In this document: piece by piece, positions 8,245-17,355 of the stretch | Layout of the letters: every line of letters starts with the position of its first letter | Numbering within the stretch: position 1 is the first letter of the stretch | NCBI GenBank assembly: GCA_910589665.1 | Contig: CAJUTR010000004.1 | Coordinates: 124,001-188,000 of the forward strand | Source of the DNA: an uncultured Eubacterium sp. | Lineage (GTDB): Bacteria > Bacillota > Clostridia > Lachnospirales > Lachnospiraceae | DNA length: 64,000 nt | Direction of reading: 5' to 3' | The notes under the pieces: model-generated | The model's database searches: none | Told to the model about the DNA's origin: nothing | Seen by the model: the letters and a program-made list of their open reading frames with translations, nothing else | Position numbers and translations under genes: made by a program

Positions 8245-9553
8245 TATCTTCCACCTCTCTTCCATTCAGCACATACATTCCCTGGATGATACTGAATATA
8301 ATGATCGTTGTCATAATCGAACTTCCGCCATAACTGATAAGCGGAAGCGTCACGCCAGTCGAAGGGATGAATTTCGTCACGCCGCCGACGCACAAAAACA
8401 CCTGAAAGATAAAGACAACGCTCAGACCAAATGCGGTCAGCTTATAAAACTGTTTTTTCATTTTCATTGCAATATTGACAAACATGATGTAGCTGCTCAG
8501 ATACACCATGATGAGACAGATGGCAAACACGCCGCCCAGTTCTTCCGAAATGGCGGCAAAAATAAAATCACTCTCGACGACGGGGACGCTGCTAGGGAGT
8601 CCTTTGCCTAGTCCCATACCGATAAAACCGCCGGTTCCGATGGCGAACAGCGATCTGGCGACCTGATACCCCTCATTTTGGATCGTTCCCCATGGGTCCT
8701 GCCAGGCGTACACACGAGTTCTCACATGCGCAAACAGGCGGTACGCCGTAACCGCAGCGATTGCGCCGCCGGCGAGGCCCGCCCCTAGATAGGCAACGTT
8801 CATCGTGGCGACGTAAAGCACCATGATATAGGTAATAAAATAAATGAGCGCCGCTCCCAGATCCTTTTCCACCACGAGGATAACGACATGGACTGCCGCC
8901 GCACATGTAATGAGCGCAACATTTTTAAATTTGGTGCTTTTAGCCAACAAAGACGACATAAAAAACACGTAAAATATTTTCACAAATTCGGAGGGCTGGA
9001 CGGTAATCCCTGCGAGACGGATCCAGTTGCGAGAACCGTACTTTTCCACGCCGATAACAAAGACGAGAAGAAGAAACAAAACACCGGCGATCGCATACTG
9101 CCATCCGAGACGCTCCCAGATCGTAAATTTTTCGATCACGAGGGGAACAAACAGGCACACGACCATCGCGGCAGCCGCCAGAATGATCTGATGAACCGCG
9201 TAGTCGGAAGAAAGCCGTCCCAGCATAACAAACCCGACCATCATGCACATCATCATATTATTTAGTACGAGTTTGGAAAGTCCTTTATAGCACGCCTGGT
9301 ATACTTTGATAAACACAAAATAGAAAACAAGTTCTGCCGCCCACAAGAGCACGTACGAAAACGTCATGTTTTCCATGATGAGAAGCGCGCTCATGACTGT
9401 ATGAAGAAGCACGGTCAACGTCCGCTGTACCGCAAATACCCGGTTTTGCCGCTCCTTATTTTTTCCCACAAACGCACGGAATGAATAAAATGTATACAAT
9501 CCAAAGATGAGGATGATGACATACCGCGCGATTTCTACGATAAACAGTTCCAT
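8168..9553 (-). CDS. FtsW/RodA/SpoVE family peptidoglycan glycosyltransferase
   Basis: SEDS-family lipid II polymerase, an integral membrane protein working with the class B PBP encoded immediately downstream. About ten hydrophobic segments run through the 461 residues. Family landmarks are QPSEFVKIFYVFFMSSLLA, EKDLGAALIYF and the C-terminal PLISYGGSSI. The last ~25 residues are extremely basic and charged (GGRKERKKKNRKRD) and overlap the PBP reading frame. The gene overlaps the stop of the U32 gene by 19 bases and lacks a strong ribosome site of its own, which suggests coupled translation. Confidence 0.93.
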   Translation of the reverse strand: MELFIVEIARYVIILIFGLYTFYSFRAFVGKNKERQNRVFAVQRTLTVLLHTVMSALLIMENMTFSYVLLWAAELVFYFVFIKVYQACYKGLSKLVLNNMMMCMMVGFVMLGRLSSDYAVHQIILAAAAMVVCLFVPLVIEKFTIWERLGWQYAIAGVLFLLLVFVIGVEKYGSRNWIRLAGITVQPSEFVKIFYVFFMSSLLAKSTKFKNVALITCAAAVHVVILVVEKDLGAALIYFITYIMVLYVATMNVAYLGAGLAGGAIAAVTAYRLFAHVRTRVYAWQDPWGTIQNEGYQVARSLFAIGTGGFIGMGLGKGLPSSVPVVESDFIFAAISEELGGVFAICLIMVYLSSYIMFVNIAMKMKKQFYKLTAFGLSVVFIFQVFLCVGGVTKFIPSTGVTLPLISYGGSSIMTTIIIFSIIQGMYVLNGREVEDNGEDEQRGGRKERKKKNRKRDTEKA

Positions 9554-11835
9554 TGCCCCAAAACCTTTCTCACCTCGGAGGCATCTTCAAAAGAGAAGGC
9601 GATCTCCGGGATGTCCTGCCGCTGCCTGCCTGACGGCTCATGCCAGGATGGCATTTTCTCATATATCTCATTGTAACAATAATGACAGTAATTTACTACC
9701 AAAAATTCATCATTCTTTGGAGTGCAGATCGTGTTCTGGCTCTGATCCCACTCCGCGAGACGGCATCCGCCAAGTTCCCTCTTCACACAGCCCTCGGTCA
9801 TCATAACAGCCGTTCTCCCGTAAGCCATGTAAATGTTCCCGCTGATGCCAAAATCACGGTATACGCGCTCCGTCCGACGATTCCACACATACAGTCCCTC
9901 ACCTGCCAGGATCTCCCAGTCCCCGGTTCCAGACATCCGCGAAAGAACGGGCAGCGCATCCATAGAATGAACGACCACGCCCGCGCAGTTCCCGGCCGCC
10001 AGTTCTGTTCCATACCGCTCCCACCACGTCAAAAACCGTTCGGTATTCTTTTCCCGCAGCACGGCGGGCAGCGAAATGTAATATGATAGATCGCCGGTCT
10101 CCTTACTTATGTGTTCCCACATATCCGGCGCAAATCCATCCAGCTTCAAATGAAATCGCGCGCGGGCCGCCGTTACGTCTGCGCAGGAACGAACCGCCCG
10201 GATCTGCTCGAGATCCGTCACGCGGATCAACGTAAAGTCCGCATGCGGACTCTCCTCCTTGGGACTGAGACGCTTACGCTTTGCCGGCTGCCCGTTTCCT
10301 TTTTTCTCCGTCCGCTCTTCTTTTATCCGATGAAATCCATTACAGATGCACGCGCGAAGCCGCTCAAATCCTTCCCGGCGCAGCGCCGCGATGCTCCCCA
10401 GCGGAATAAAAACGCCGTCTGGAACATGCACGTCGAGCGTCTCAAACGCAAACTCACTGCTGCCCGTCTTGTTCAGCCTCTTTTTAATATCCTCCGCGCT
10501 GACCGGCCGGCCCTCTGCCCGCTCGGCACATGCACCTGACACTTCGCATATGAACTCCCGGAACGCAAGCGAAAACGTCACCGGCCGGCCACACTCTGCC
10601 GTAAACGATCCCTTGATCTTTCTCTGGCTGTTTTTCTTTCCATCTTCGATGAGATCTGAAATCTGCTGCAGCAGCTTATTATTCCTGGTCCGGTACACCT
10701 TCTGTCCGACGCGCAGCGCGCTTCCTTTCCGATAGCGCGCTGTCACGAAAGAGGACACATCCGCCCCCTCTTTCACCGTATACTCGTAAACAGCCTGTCC
10801 CCGCGGATCCCGGAATTCCAGTACATCCTGCGCATGTGTCCGCTCAGTCAGCCGGTACTCGACCGCGCGGCCCGTTACGTTCACGACCTCCCCGACGCAG
10901 ACGCCAAAATGCCCGTTCCGGCTCGTATCGATCATGTGTTTTTTTGACGGTTCAAACAGATACCCCTGGCAAAAACCACCCCGGTTATAAATGTCTGCCA
11001 GACGCCTCACATCCCGCCTGACTTCGGCATCTGTCTTCGGCACACCGGCGAGATACGCATCGGCGTAAAGCCGGTATAAATAGGAGGTAAACGCCGCATA
11101 GGCCGGTTTTTTCATCCGCCCCTCAATCTTAAACGAATCGGCTCCCGCTTCGATCAACTCCCCGACGCGCCCGAGTGTGCACATATCTTTGGGACTTAAT
11201 ATATACCCCCCATCCCTTCCATTAACCGTATAGGGAAGACGACACGGCTGTGCGCACATGCCCCGGTTCCCGCTCCGTCCTCCGATCACCTGGCTCATCT
11301 GGCACTGCCCGGAATAGCAGTAACAGAGCGCTCCATGAACAAATACTTCCAGCTCAAGATCGGTCTGCTTCCTCATGGAAGCAATTTCATCAATCGACAA
11401 TTCCCGCGCTGGCACGACCCTTGTGACGCCATACGGTTTCCATTGATCGGCCCCCGCGCCGGATACGATCGTCATCTGGGTACTGGCGTGAATGTCCAGT
11501 CCTGGAAAATTCTCCCTGATAAAATCCATTACGCCGAGATCCTGAACGATCACGGCATCTAACCCCGCTTCATACAGCGGGGCGATCTGGGCATAAAGAC
11601 TACCCTCCAGCTCGTCCTCAGTCAGAAGGGTATTGACAGTAAGATATATTTTTTTATCTTGGAGATGCGCAACATCCAAAATACCGCATAACTCCTCCAC
11701 CGTGGGATTGTCCGCAAACGCCCTGGCGGAAAAACGGTCCGTCCCGGTATAAACAGCGTCAGCACCGCTGTAAACGGCCGCGTAGATCGCTTCCTTTGAC
11801 CCGCCCGGCGCAAGAATTTCAATCTTCTTCATCAT
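9535..11835 (-). CDS. U32 family peptidase-like protein (RlhA/YrrN-YrrO-like, with C-terminal extension)
   Basis: A 766-residue cytosolic protein of the U32 family. The N-terminal TIM-barrel begins EILAPGGSKEAIYAAVYSGA. The diagnostic U32 block is at about residues 165-205: FVHGALCYCYSGQC followed by GGRSGNRGMCAQPCRLPY, whose cysteines are proposed iron-sulfur ligands. A middle region matches the DUF3656 type seen in Escherichia coli RlhA, a member needed for 23S rRNA C2501 hydroxylation. Family members now linked to RNA or cofactor hydroxylation make a true protease role doubtful. The gene lies two bases after zapA and overlaps the FtsW gene, a cluster common in Clostridia. The ribosome site is weak. 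Confidence 0.85.
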   Translation of the reverse strand: MMKKIEILAPGGSKEAIYAAVYSGADAVYTGTDRFSARAFADNPTVEELCGILDVAHLQDKKIYLTVNTLLTEDELEGSLYAQIAPLYEAGLDAVIVQDLGVMDFIRENFPGLDIHASTQMTIVSGAGADQWKPYGVTRVVPARELSIDEIASMRKQTDLELEVFVHGALCYCYSGQCQMSQVIGGRSGNRGMCAQPCRLPYTVNGRDGGYILSPKDMCTLGRVGELIEAGADSFKIEGRMKKPAYAAFTSYLYRLYADAYLAGVPKTDAEVRRDVRRLADIYNRGGFCQGYLFEPSKKHMIDTSRNGHFGVCVGEVVNVTGRAVEYRLTERTHAQDVLEFRDPRGQAVYEYTVKEGADVSSFVTARYRKGSALRVGQKVYRTRNNKLLQQISDLIEDGKKNSQRKIKGSFTAECGRPVTFSLAFREFICEVSGACAERAEGRPVSAEDIKKRLNKTGSSEFAFETLDVHVPDGVFIPLGSIAALRREGFERLRACICNGFHRIKEERTEKKGNGQPAKRKRLSPKEESPHADFTLIRVTDLEQIRAVRSCADVTAARARFHLKLDGFAPDMWEHISKETGDLSYYISLPAVLREKNTERFLTWWERYGTELAAGNCAGVVVHSMDALPVLSRMSGTGDWEILAGEGLYVWNRRTERVYRDFGISGNIYMAYGRTAVMMTEGCVKRELGGCRLAEWDQSQNTICTPKNDEFLVVNYCHYCYNEIYEKMPSWHEPSGRQRQDIPEIAFSFEDASEVRKVLGQWNCLS

Positions 11836-11837
11836 GA

Positions 11838-12326
11838 TTATTTTTTCCGTCTGTTCTTAGACTCCAGGTCTGAAATACGTTTCTGCGCCTCCGCCAGTTG
11901 TTCTTCCAGCGATGCGACCTTAGTCGTATTATCCTCATTTTTTACATTCAATTCCACTATTTTCTTTTCGGCATCATCCAACTGCCCCTTCAGCTCGGCC
12001 TTGCGGTTGACGACATCGTCCGATTTGCTCTGGACTTCCAAAACCTCATGCTTCATATCCAAAACCATCTGATCCTTGCGTTCGTTGTCACGCACGAGCG
12101 ACTCCATTTCCTTCTTCAGCTTAAAATAATCATCCGCAATGTTGATCGCCAGAAGAATGTTGCGCAGATCAAGATCGAGGCTGTAATAGTAATCCTGTTG
12201 TTTAAACTCAGCGTATTTGCCATTTATGTATGTCGCCACTTTCTGCAAATAATCTTCACTCTCAAACCCGCATATCGTATAGCGTTTTCCATTTATGAGC
12301 ACTTCCACGTCATGTTTACGTTCCAT
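11838..12326 (-). CDS. zapA: Cell division protein ZapA, long form
   Basis: Promotes FtsZ protofilament bundling at the division site. The N-terminal ~90 residues match the ZapA globular domain (VEVLINGKRYTICGFESEDYLQKVATYINGK and DLRNILLAINIADDYFKL). The remaining ~70 residues form a heptad-rich coiled coil ending in a basic KNRRKK tail, longer than the ~85-residue Bacillus protein. First gene of the apparent zapA-U32-ftsW-pbp unit. Confidence 0.9.
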   Translation of the reverse strand: MERKHDVEVLINGKRYTICGFESEDYLQKVATYINGKYAEFKQQDYYYSLDLDLRNILLAINIADDYFKLKKEMESLVRDNERKDQMVLDMKHEVLEVQSKSDDVVNRKAELKGQLDDAEKKIVELNVKNEDNTTKVASLEEQLAEAQKRISDLESKNRRKK

Positions 12327-12396
12327 CTTTTATCCCCGTTCCTTTTATCATCTGCTGACTGCTTACTACTCGTTACTGACTTAATCTGCCCTCATT

Positions 12397-13059
12397 TTAC
12401 ATGAAATTTCGCGTTCCGTCAAGAAGCAGCTCCTCAAATCCGCGGATGGCAACGTCCGCATCCCGCACAATATCGGCCCACGAATAAGCCGATTTGTCCT
12501 CGTACACGCCGACCGTATAAAAGCCGCCCTCTTTCGCCGCCAGGATACCCTGATGGATATCTTCAAATACGACACATTCCTCAGGCACACATCCGATCTT
12601 TTCGGCTGCTCTTATGTATATATCGGGAAATCCTTTGCCCCGCGCAACCTCTTTCGTCTCGGTAAACGCCTGGAAATAATCGTAAATCCCATTTCGTTTC
12701 AAACACATTTCAAACAGTGACGCATAAGAAGCCGTCGCCACGCCGAGCCGGATACCATCCCGCTTCAACTGCTCCAGAAGCTCCCTGACATACGGCTTGA
12801 TCGCAACCTCTTCATGATATGTTCTGGCCGCCATGTCATTCCATTCGCGAATGATGTCTTCTTCCTGTTCCTCAAGCCGGAACCGTTCGATCGTATACCT
12901 CGCCGTCTCCCGGAATCCCATAGCCGCGATCGCTTTCTGATAATCCAGCGGCACCTCAAATCCCCGGCTGCCGAGAAAATCGGTATCGACCTTATCCCAC
13001 ACCCACATCGAATCCAGCAGCGTCCCATCCAGGTCAAAAATAGCTCCTTTGATCTTCAT
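12397..13059 (-). CDS. HAD superfamily hydrolase, beta-phosphoglucomutase-like
   Basis: Cytosolic phosphatase or phosphomutase of HAD subfamily IA, about 220 residues. Motif I is FDLDGTLLDS at residues 6-15, the cap domain follows (about 16-85), motif II is GVATASYASL, motif III includes the lysine of ARGKGFPDIY, and motif IV is VVFEDIHQG. The ATG at 13057-13059 is chosen because GAGG lies 7 bases upstream. The substrate cannot be assigned: the family ranges over sugar phosphates, nucleotides and phosphoglycolate. It lies 42 bases after the SGNH hydrolase and may be co-transcribed with it. Confidence 0.88.
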   Translation of the reverse strand: MKIKGAIFDLDGTLLDSMWVWDKVDTDFLGSRGFEVPLDYQKAIAAMGFRETARYTIERFRLEEQEEDIIREWNDMAARTYHEEVAIKPYVRELLEQLKRDGIRLGVATASYASLFEMCLKRNGIYDYFQAFTETKEVARGKGFPDIYIRAAEKIGCVPEECVVFEDIHQGILAAKEGGFYTVGVYEDKSAYSWADIVRDADVAIRGFEELLLDGTRNFM

Positions 13060-13101
13060 TTTCATTCCTCGTTTCCATCTTTCATACACACGGTCCGCCT
13101 C

Positions 13102-13941
13102 TCACGGGGACTTTTGTAACGACAGTTTCGGTATGATCTCATCCGCGATCCTTTTATGCCCCTCCCGATTCGGATGAGGATCGATCTCTTTCCATGAAAT
13201 AACCATATTGATCAATTTTTCATCCGCCTGTTCAAAGGCCTGCTTCACGTCCACCAGTTCATATCCCTCATCCCGTTTCTCTACATCCCCGCTGTTCATA
13301 GAATGGAACACGCTCTGCACTTCTTCGGATACGAACCCTTCATTCATCTTTACGATATATGTTTCCGCCATCTCATCGATCTGTTCGGAAAGGTCGAATG
13401 AAATATCGTTGCACGGATTGTAAATATTATTGACAAAAAGCTGTGCCTGAGGCGCCTGTCTGTGGATCATGTCTATGATCTGCGGGATGTTCTTCTGAAA
13501 CCGTTCACAGGCTTTCGTGAAAATCTCGTCTCCGTGTTCCTCAAACTCCTGAAAATCCATATCTGCCGACAAATACTGCAAAAGATCGTTCGATCCGATC
13601 GAGAGTGTGATCAGATCCGCCCGGCAGATCTCCTCCCTATACTTCTCATACTGGTCATTGTTTTTATTTGTAAGTATATCCAAAAGCTGCTCGCTCCGCA
13701 AACCGTTTTTCCCCAAATTTGTCAGTCTCACCGCGCCATACTGTTGTTCCAAAAAACGCGCTACCCGTCCGACATAGGATTCCGTATCAACATCATCCAG
13801 GCCGTATCCTTTCGCAATGCTGTCTCCCAGCGCTACGTAATGGATGATCTTATGTTCATAATCACCCGATTTCGTCTCCGTTCCCGGTAGAAAGACGATA
13901 AAAACGAGAGCGACGATAAAAAATACCCTGACTATTTTCAT
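13102..13941 (-). CDS. SGNH/GDSL family hydrolase, membrane-anchored or secreted
   Basis: Esterase-type hydrolase acting outside the cytoplasm. Residues 1-20 form a hydrophobic export signal or anchor (MKIVRVFFIVALVFIVFLPG). The SGNH blocks are all visible: block I VALGDSIAKGYG (nucleophile serine), block II glycine in LGKNGLRSEQ, block III SIGSNDLL (asparagine) and block V DPHPNREGH (Asp-His). The start at 13941 has GGAGG 6 bases upstream; the slightly longer frame to 13956 contains that site. Similar proteins (LipC, YpmR in Bacillus) act on lipids or acylated wall polymers. The precise substrate is unknown. A promoter at 14002-14029 precedes it. Confidence 0.88.
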   Translation of the reverse strand: MKIVRVFFIVALVFIVFLPGTETKSGDYEHKIIHYVALGDSIAKGYGLDDVDTESYVGRVARFLEQQYGAVRLTNLGKNGLRSEQLLDILTNKNNDQYEKYREEICRADLITLSIGSNDLLQYLSADMDFQEFEEHGDEIFTKACERFQKNIPQIIDMIHRQAPQAQLFVNNIYNPCNDISFDLSEQIDEMAETYIVKMNEGFVSEEVQSVFHSMNSGDVEKRDEGYELVDVKQAFEQADEKLINMVISWKEIDPHPNREGHKRIADEIIPKLSLQKSP

Positions 13942-14001
13942 GGCAGACCTCCACAAGACATTTTCCTGTAGTAGTCTGTCCCATACAAATACAATTATTC
14001 T

Positions 14002-14029
14002 TTTATCATGGGGTTGAAAGAATTGTCAA
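14002..14029 (-). promoter_or_regulatory. Promoter of the SGNH hydrolase gene
   Basis: Minus strand TTGACA and GATAAA separated by 16 bases. The -35 box overlaps the stop codon of the upstream HAD gene, so this promoter is embedded in the end of that gene. Confidence 0.5.
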
Positions 14030-14709
14030 TATCTGAATCCGTGCGGCATCGTTTCGCCGGTAAAATTTTGGAAATACCCGAGTACGCCCATAAGTGACGG
14101 ATAGATCTCATATGCCAGATCCGCCATCTCTTCGTCCGGTTCCATAAGATCCGGAATCATAAAAACCCGCAGTCCGGCAGCATGCGCCGAGCGCACGCCG
14201 TGAAACGAGTCCTCGACGGCAAATGTCATCGCCGGATCGACACCCAGTTCGCGGCAGGCGCGTACGTATATTTCCGGGTGCGGCTTACTATAGGTAACCA
14301 TATCGCCGCCGATGATCACCTGAAAAAATTTGAGGAGCCCAGCCTGTTTAAGCTCCTGCTCGGCTGTCTTCCTTCGTGTCGAGGTCGCAAGTCCCATCTG
14401 ATAACCGTTCACTTTCAGAAAACTGAGAAGTTCTCTCGCGCCCCGCTTCACCGGAATGCCATTTGCGTCCACCTTCCTGCGAAATACAAATGACGTTTCT
14501 TGACGAAATTTTTCATAATCCAGATCTTCCCCAAAATTTCCGCAGACGATCTGCCTCGTCTCCGAAGAATTCGTCCCAATACACAAACGGAACACCTCCT
14601 CAATGCCGTTCAGACCGTATTTCTCCCCGACCACCTTCCAGCATGACAGTACGAGCGCCTCCGTATCAAACAGGAGGCCGTCCATATCAAAAACAACCGT
14701 TTTATTCAT
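14026..14709 (-). CDS. HAD superfamily hydrolase, beta-phosphoglucomutase-like
   Basis: A 227-residue HAD-IA enzyme, distinct from the one at 12397. Motif I is FDMDGLLFDTE near residue 6, motif II GLATSTRRKT, the motif III lysine is in YSKPHPEIY, and motif IV is FAVEDSFHG. The cap contains the KRGARELLSFLK context common to phosphosugar phosphatases. The ATG at 14709 follows GGAGG; a longer frame to 14730 includes that site. It sits 57 bases after the Na/Pi cotransporter gene on the same strand. Substrate unknown. Confidence 0.88.
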   Translation of the reverse strand: MNKTVVFDMDGLLFDTEALVLSCWKVVGEKYGLNGIEEVFRLCIGTNSSETRQIVCGNFGEDLDYEKFRQETSFVFRRKVDANGIPVKRGARELLSFLKVNGYQMGLATSTRRKTAEQELKQAGLLKFFQVIIGGDMVTYSKPHPEIYVRACRELGVDPAMTFAVEDSFHGVRSAHAAGLRVFMIPDLMEPDEEMADLAYEIYPSLMGVLGYFQNFTGETMPHGFRY

Positions 14710-14766
14710 CCTTATCCTCCAAATGTGCAACGTAAACGACTTTTTCCCTGGCTTTTCACGCTCGCC

Positions 14767-16527
14767 TTACGGCAATTTATACTGATTTTTATACGCCATA
14801 TATTTTTCATGGAACGGCGTATTTTTCCCTTTGTCCAGCGTATCGAGATACCCGTGCGGATCAAACGAATCCTCCCTGAGCTGTATGACACACACGCCGA
14901 TGTTCGAACAGTGGTCGGCAACTCGTTCAAAATTCGTAGCCAGATCATTGAGGATCAAGCCGGCCTCGATCGTACATTTCCCATTCTGAAGCCGTTTGAC
15001 ATGACGTTTTTTCACTTTTTTGTTCAGGCGGTCCACGACTTCTTCCAAAGGCTCGATCTCATTTGCCGCATGTATATCCTCATTGGTAAACACCTCTACC
15101 GCAAGATCTAAAATATGTGTGACAGCCTCGGAAAATACAGCCACCTCTTCAGACGCCTTATCGGAAAACCGGATCTTCTTTTCCTTTTTCTTTTTTGCCG
15201 TCCCCCAGATGTTCACCGCATGGTCGGAAATACGTTCAAAATCACTGATACAGTGAAGGATCATCGTCAGCGTACGGCTGTCGTTTTCCGATAGATTTTT
15301 CGCGCTCAGTTTCACTAGATAGTTTCCGAGTTCATCCTCATACCGATCGATTTCATCCTCGTCAGCGGAAACTGATTTCGCTACTTCCTCGTCGTAATGA
15401 TCGACCAGGGACACGGCATTGATCAATGTCGTTTTGGAAAGCTGCGCCATCGCCGCGGCTACCTGCCGGCACCTCTCCACCGCAAAGGCCGGCTGCTCTA
15501 AGAAACGCTCATCGAGCAGCGAGAGGATCTCATGACGCCCGCGCTCTTTCTCATCCTCACGGATCGACTGATAAGCAAGACGCTCTAGTCCTTTGGCAAA
15601 CGGCAGGAGAACGATCGTCGCCACGATGTTAAATATACTGTGCATAACCGCAATACCGGCCGGTCCAGCCGCCTGTTCTACAAATTCAAAATAGAAGACC
15701 GCGTGCAGGATATAGAATGCGATCATAAAGAGCGCCGTACCAAACAGGTTAAAATAAAGATGGACGAGCGAAGCCCGTTTCGCATTTTTATTCGCGCCGA
15801 TCGCAGAAAGCAGCGCCGTACAGCACGTACCGATATTTTGTCCCATGATGATCGGAAATGCCGTTCCGTACGTGATTGATCCCGTAGCGCAGAGCGCCTG
15901 CAAAATACCAACCGATGCGGAAGAACTCTGGATGACCGCCGTGAGGACAGCTCCAGCCAGCATGCCAAGGATCGGATTGGAAAACATCGTCAGGATATTC
16001 GTAAATTCCGGCACATCCGCCAGCGGTTTCACCGCCCCGCTCATCGTATCCATTCCAAACATCAATATGGCAAACCCTAGCAGGATCATACCGATGTCTT
16101 TCTTTTTCTGGCTTTTTAAAAACATCACAAAAATGATCCCGATCACCGCGAGAACTGGAGCGAAATTCGATGGTTTTAAAAACTGCATGAACAAGCTGTC
16201 ACTCTCAATCCCGGATAAACTTAAAATCCAGGCCGTCACCGTCGTTCCGACGTTCGCTCCCATGATGATACCGATCGCCTGAGAAAGTTTCATGATCCCA
16301 GAGTTGACAAACCCGACAACCATAACGGTCGTCGCCGAAGACGACTGGATCACGGCCGTGACAAAAATGCCTAAAAATACTGCTTTCACCGGATTTGAAG
16401 TCAGTTTTGCGAGAATCCTCTCAAGCCTGCCGCCCGCAATCTTCGTCAGTCCTTCCCCCATCGTATTCATACCGTATAAAAACAGGGCCAGGCCGCCTAG
16501 CATCGTAAGCACATCAAAGATCGTCAT
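14767..16527 (-). CDS. Na/Pi cotransporter family protein with PhoU-like domain
   Basis: Sodium-dependent phosphate transporter of the NptA/PF02690 type. The membrane part (about residues 1-320) carries the duplicated QSSS signature: QSSSATTVMVVGFVNSG near residue 62 and QSSSASVGILQ near 200. Residues ~345-560 form a cytosolic helical PhoU-like domain (DFERISDHAVNIW and NFERVADHCSNIGV are its twin signatures). Total 586 residues, usual for this fusion. AAAGGAG precedes the ATG. Direction of transport in vivo (uptake or efflux) is uncertain for these proteins. Confidence 0.92.
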   Translation of the reverse strand: MTIFDVLTMLGGLALFLYGMNTMGEGLTKIAGGRLERILAKLTSNPVKAVFLGIFVTAVIQSSSATTVMVVGFVNSGIMKLSQAIGIIMGANVGTTVTAWILSLSGIESDSLFMQFLKPSNFAPVLAVIGIIFVMFLKSQKKKDIGMILLGFAILMFGMDTMSGAVKPLADVPEFTNILTMFSNPILGMLAGAVLTAVIQSSSASVGILQALCATGSITYGTAFPIIMGQNIGTCCTALLSAIGANKNAKRASLVHLYFNLFGTALFMIAFYILHAVFYFEFVEQAAGPAGIAVMHSIFNIVATIVLLPFAKGLERLAYQSIREDEKERGRHEILSLLDERFLEQPAFAVERCRQVAAAMAQLSKTTLINAVSLVDHYDEEVAKSVSADEDEIDRYEDELGNYLVKLSAKNLSENDSRTLTMILHCISDFERISDHAVNIWGTAKKKKEKKIRFSDKASEEVAVFSEAVTHILDLAVEVFTNEDIHAANEIEPLEEVVDRLNKKVKKRHVKRLQNGKCTIEAGLILNDLATNFERVADHCSNIGVCVIQLREDSFDPHGYLDTLDKGKNTPFHEKYMAYKNQYKLP

Positions 16528-16592
16528 TCTTTTTCTCCTTTTTCATGTTCTTCATTCTAATTGTTTTATTTTTTACATTGCTGCGCTTTTTT

Positions 16593-16598
16593 ATTATA
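16593..16598 (-). promoter_or_regulatory. Possible extended -10 promoter of the Na/Pi cotransporter gene
   Basis: Minus strand TGATATAAT is a full TATAAT box with the extended TG element. No good -35 box is seen at 17 bases. It lies about 65 bases before the start codon. Confidence 0.4.
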
Positions 16599-16638
16599 TC
16601 ACATCATTCCTTTTCAAGAAAGAAAATATTTATAAAAA

Positions 16639-16678
16639 GAAATAAGCATCACATCGAACGTGGTGAATGCTTATTTCT
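16639..16678 (-). terminator. Intrinsic terminator after the small membrane protein gene
   Basis: AGAAATAAGCAT and ATGCTTATTTCT pair perfectly over about 12 bases, with extra CAC/GTG pairing in the loop. On the minus strand it ends TTTCTTTTT, which fits termination of the unit ending at 16711. Confidence 0.7.
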
Positions 16679-16710
16679 ATCTGACCCAGTAATCAAACGT
16701 TTTTTGTACC

Positions 16711-17337
16711 TTAACATTTCAGCTCCGCGGGCACGATGTTCCCCTCACCGATCACGTGCCCATAGTTATAAATTAAAAACTTCTGCGCCCGGTACCATAT
16801 GATATTCCGTTCCCCGCCCTGATCCTGAACGGGGACTGCGATCATGCGCACTCTCGCCTTCTTCCAAAACAGGCCGTAACGCTTTTGGATCCGAACATAC
16901 AAGACCTCACTGATCGGGGTACCATCCGCGGCAAAAAAACGGACTGGAAAAATCATGTTATTGATCAGACGGAGCCGCGGCAGTCCAATTCCTCCCTGAC
17001 GGATGCTGTACCAGCGAATCAACGCCCTCCCCAGTTCAGGTTCCGAAGCACACTTTCGTTCGCCTTTTTTGAACAATGGATAGTAACGAGATGTTACCAC
17101 ATAAACAAACTGGATGGCTATGCAGGAACATCCTCCTATCCCATAAAGATGTGGTCCCTTCGAGAAGCTTCGAAGCACAAAGAGTATACAGAAATATGTT
17201 CCGACTGTTAAAACGATACCTACATCAAGCGAAAGATAAAGCTTTGTTTTACCATCATACTGCTGAGCCTGTGTTGTATCCACACTCTCCGCACACCACG
17301 GACACTTCGACCACTCAATTGCCTTAAAACCGAACAT
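16711..17337 (-). CDS. Zinc-ribbon-like membrane protein of unknown function
   Basis: I do not recognise the family. The 208-residue product starts with CPWC (residues 12-15), a possible half of a small metal ribbon, then two hydrophobic segments (about residues 35-55 and 65-85, the second containing GIGGCSCIAIQF), then ~120 residues of basic, probably cytosolic, soluble sequence. No signal peptide. It begins 18 bases after the large secreted vWA protein and shares its low GC content, so the two are probably one transcript. It could be an accessory, assembly or protective partner of that protein; that is inference from position only. Confidence 0.65.
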   Translation of the reverse strand: MFGFKAIEWSKCPWCAESVDTTQAQQYDGKTKLYLSLDVGIVLTVGTYFCILFVLRSFSKGPHLYGIGGCSCIAIQFVYVVTSRYYPLFKKGERKCASEPELGRALIRWYSIRQGGIGLPRLRLINNMIFPVRFFAADGTPISEVLYVRIQKRYGLFWKKARVRMIAVPVQDQGGERNIIWYRAQKFLIYNYGHVIGEGNIVPAELKC

Positions 17338-17355
17338 GCGAAACTCCCTTCTAGA

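Noticed and set aside
12397..14709. The two HAD proteins as phosphoserine phosphatase
   Set aside because: Both have the beta-phosphoglucomutase-type cap, not the SerB motifs, and lie far from serA/serC; no assignment made.
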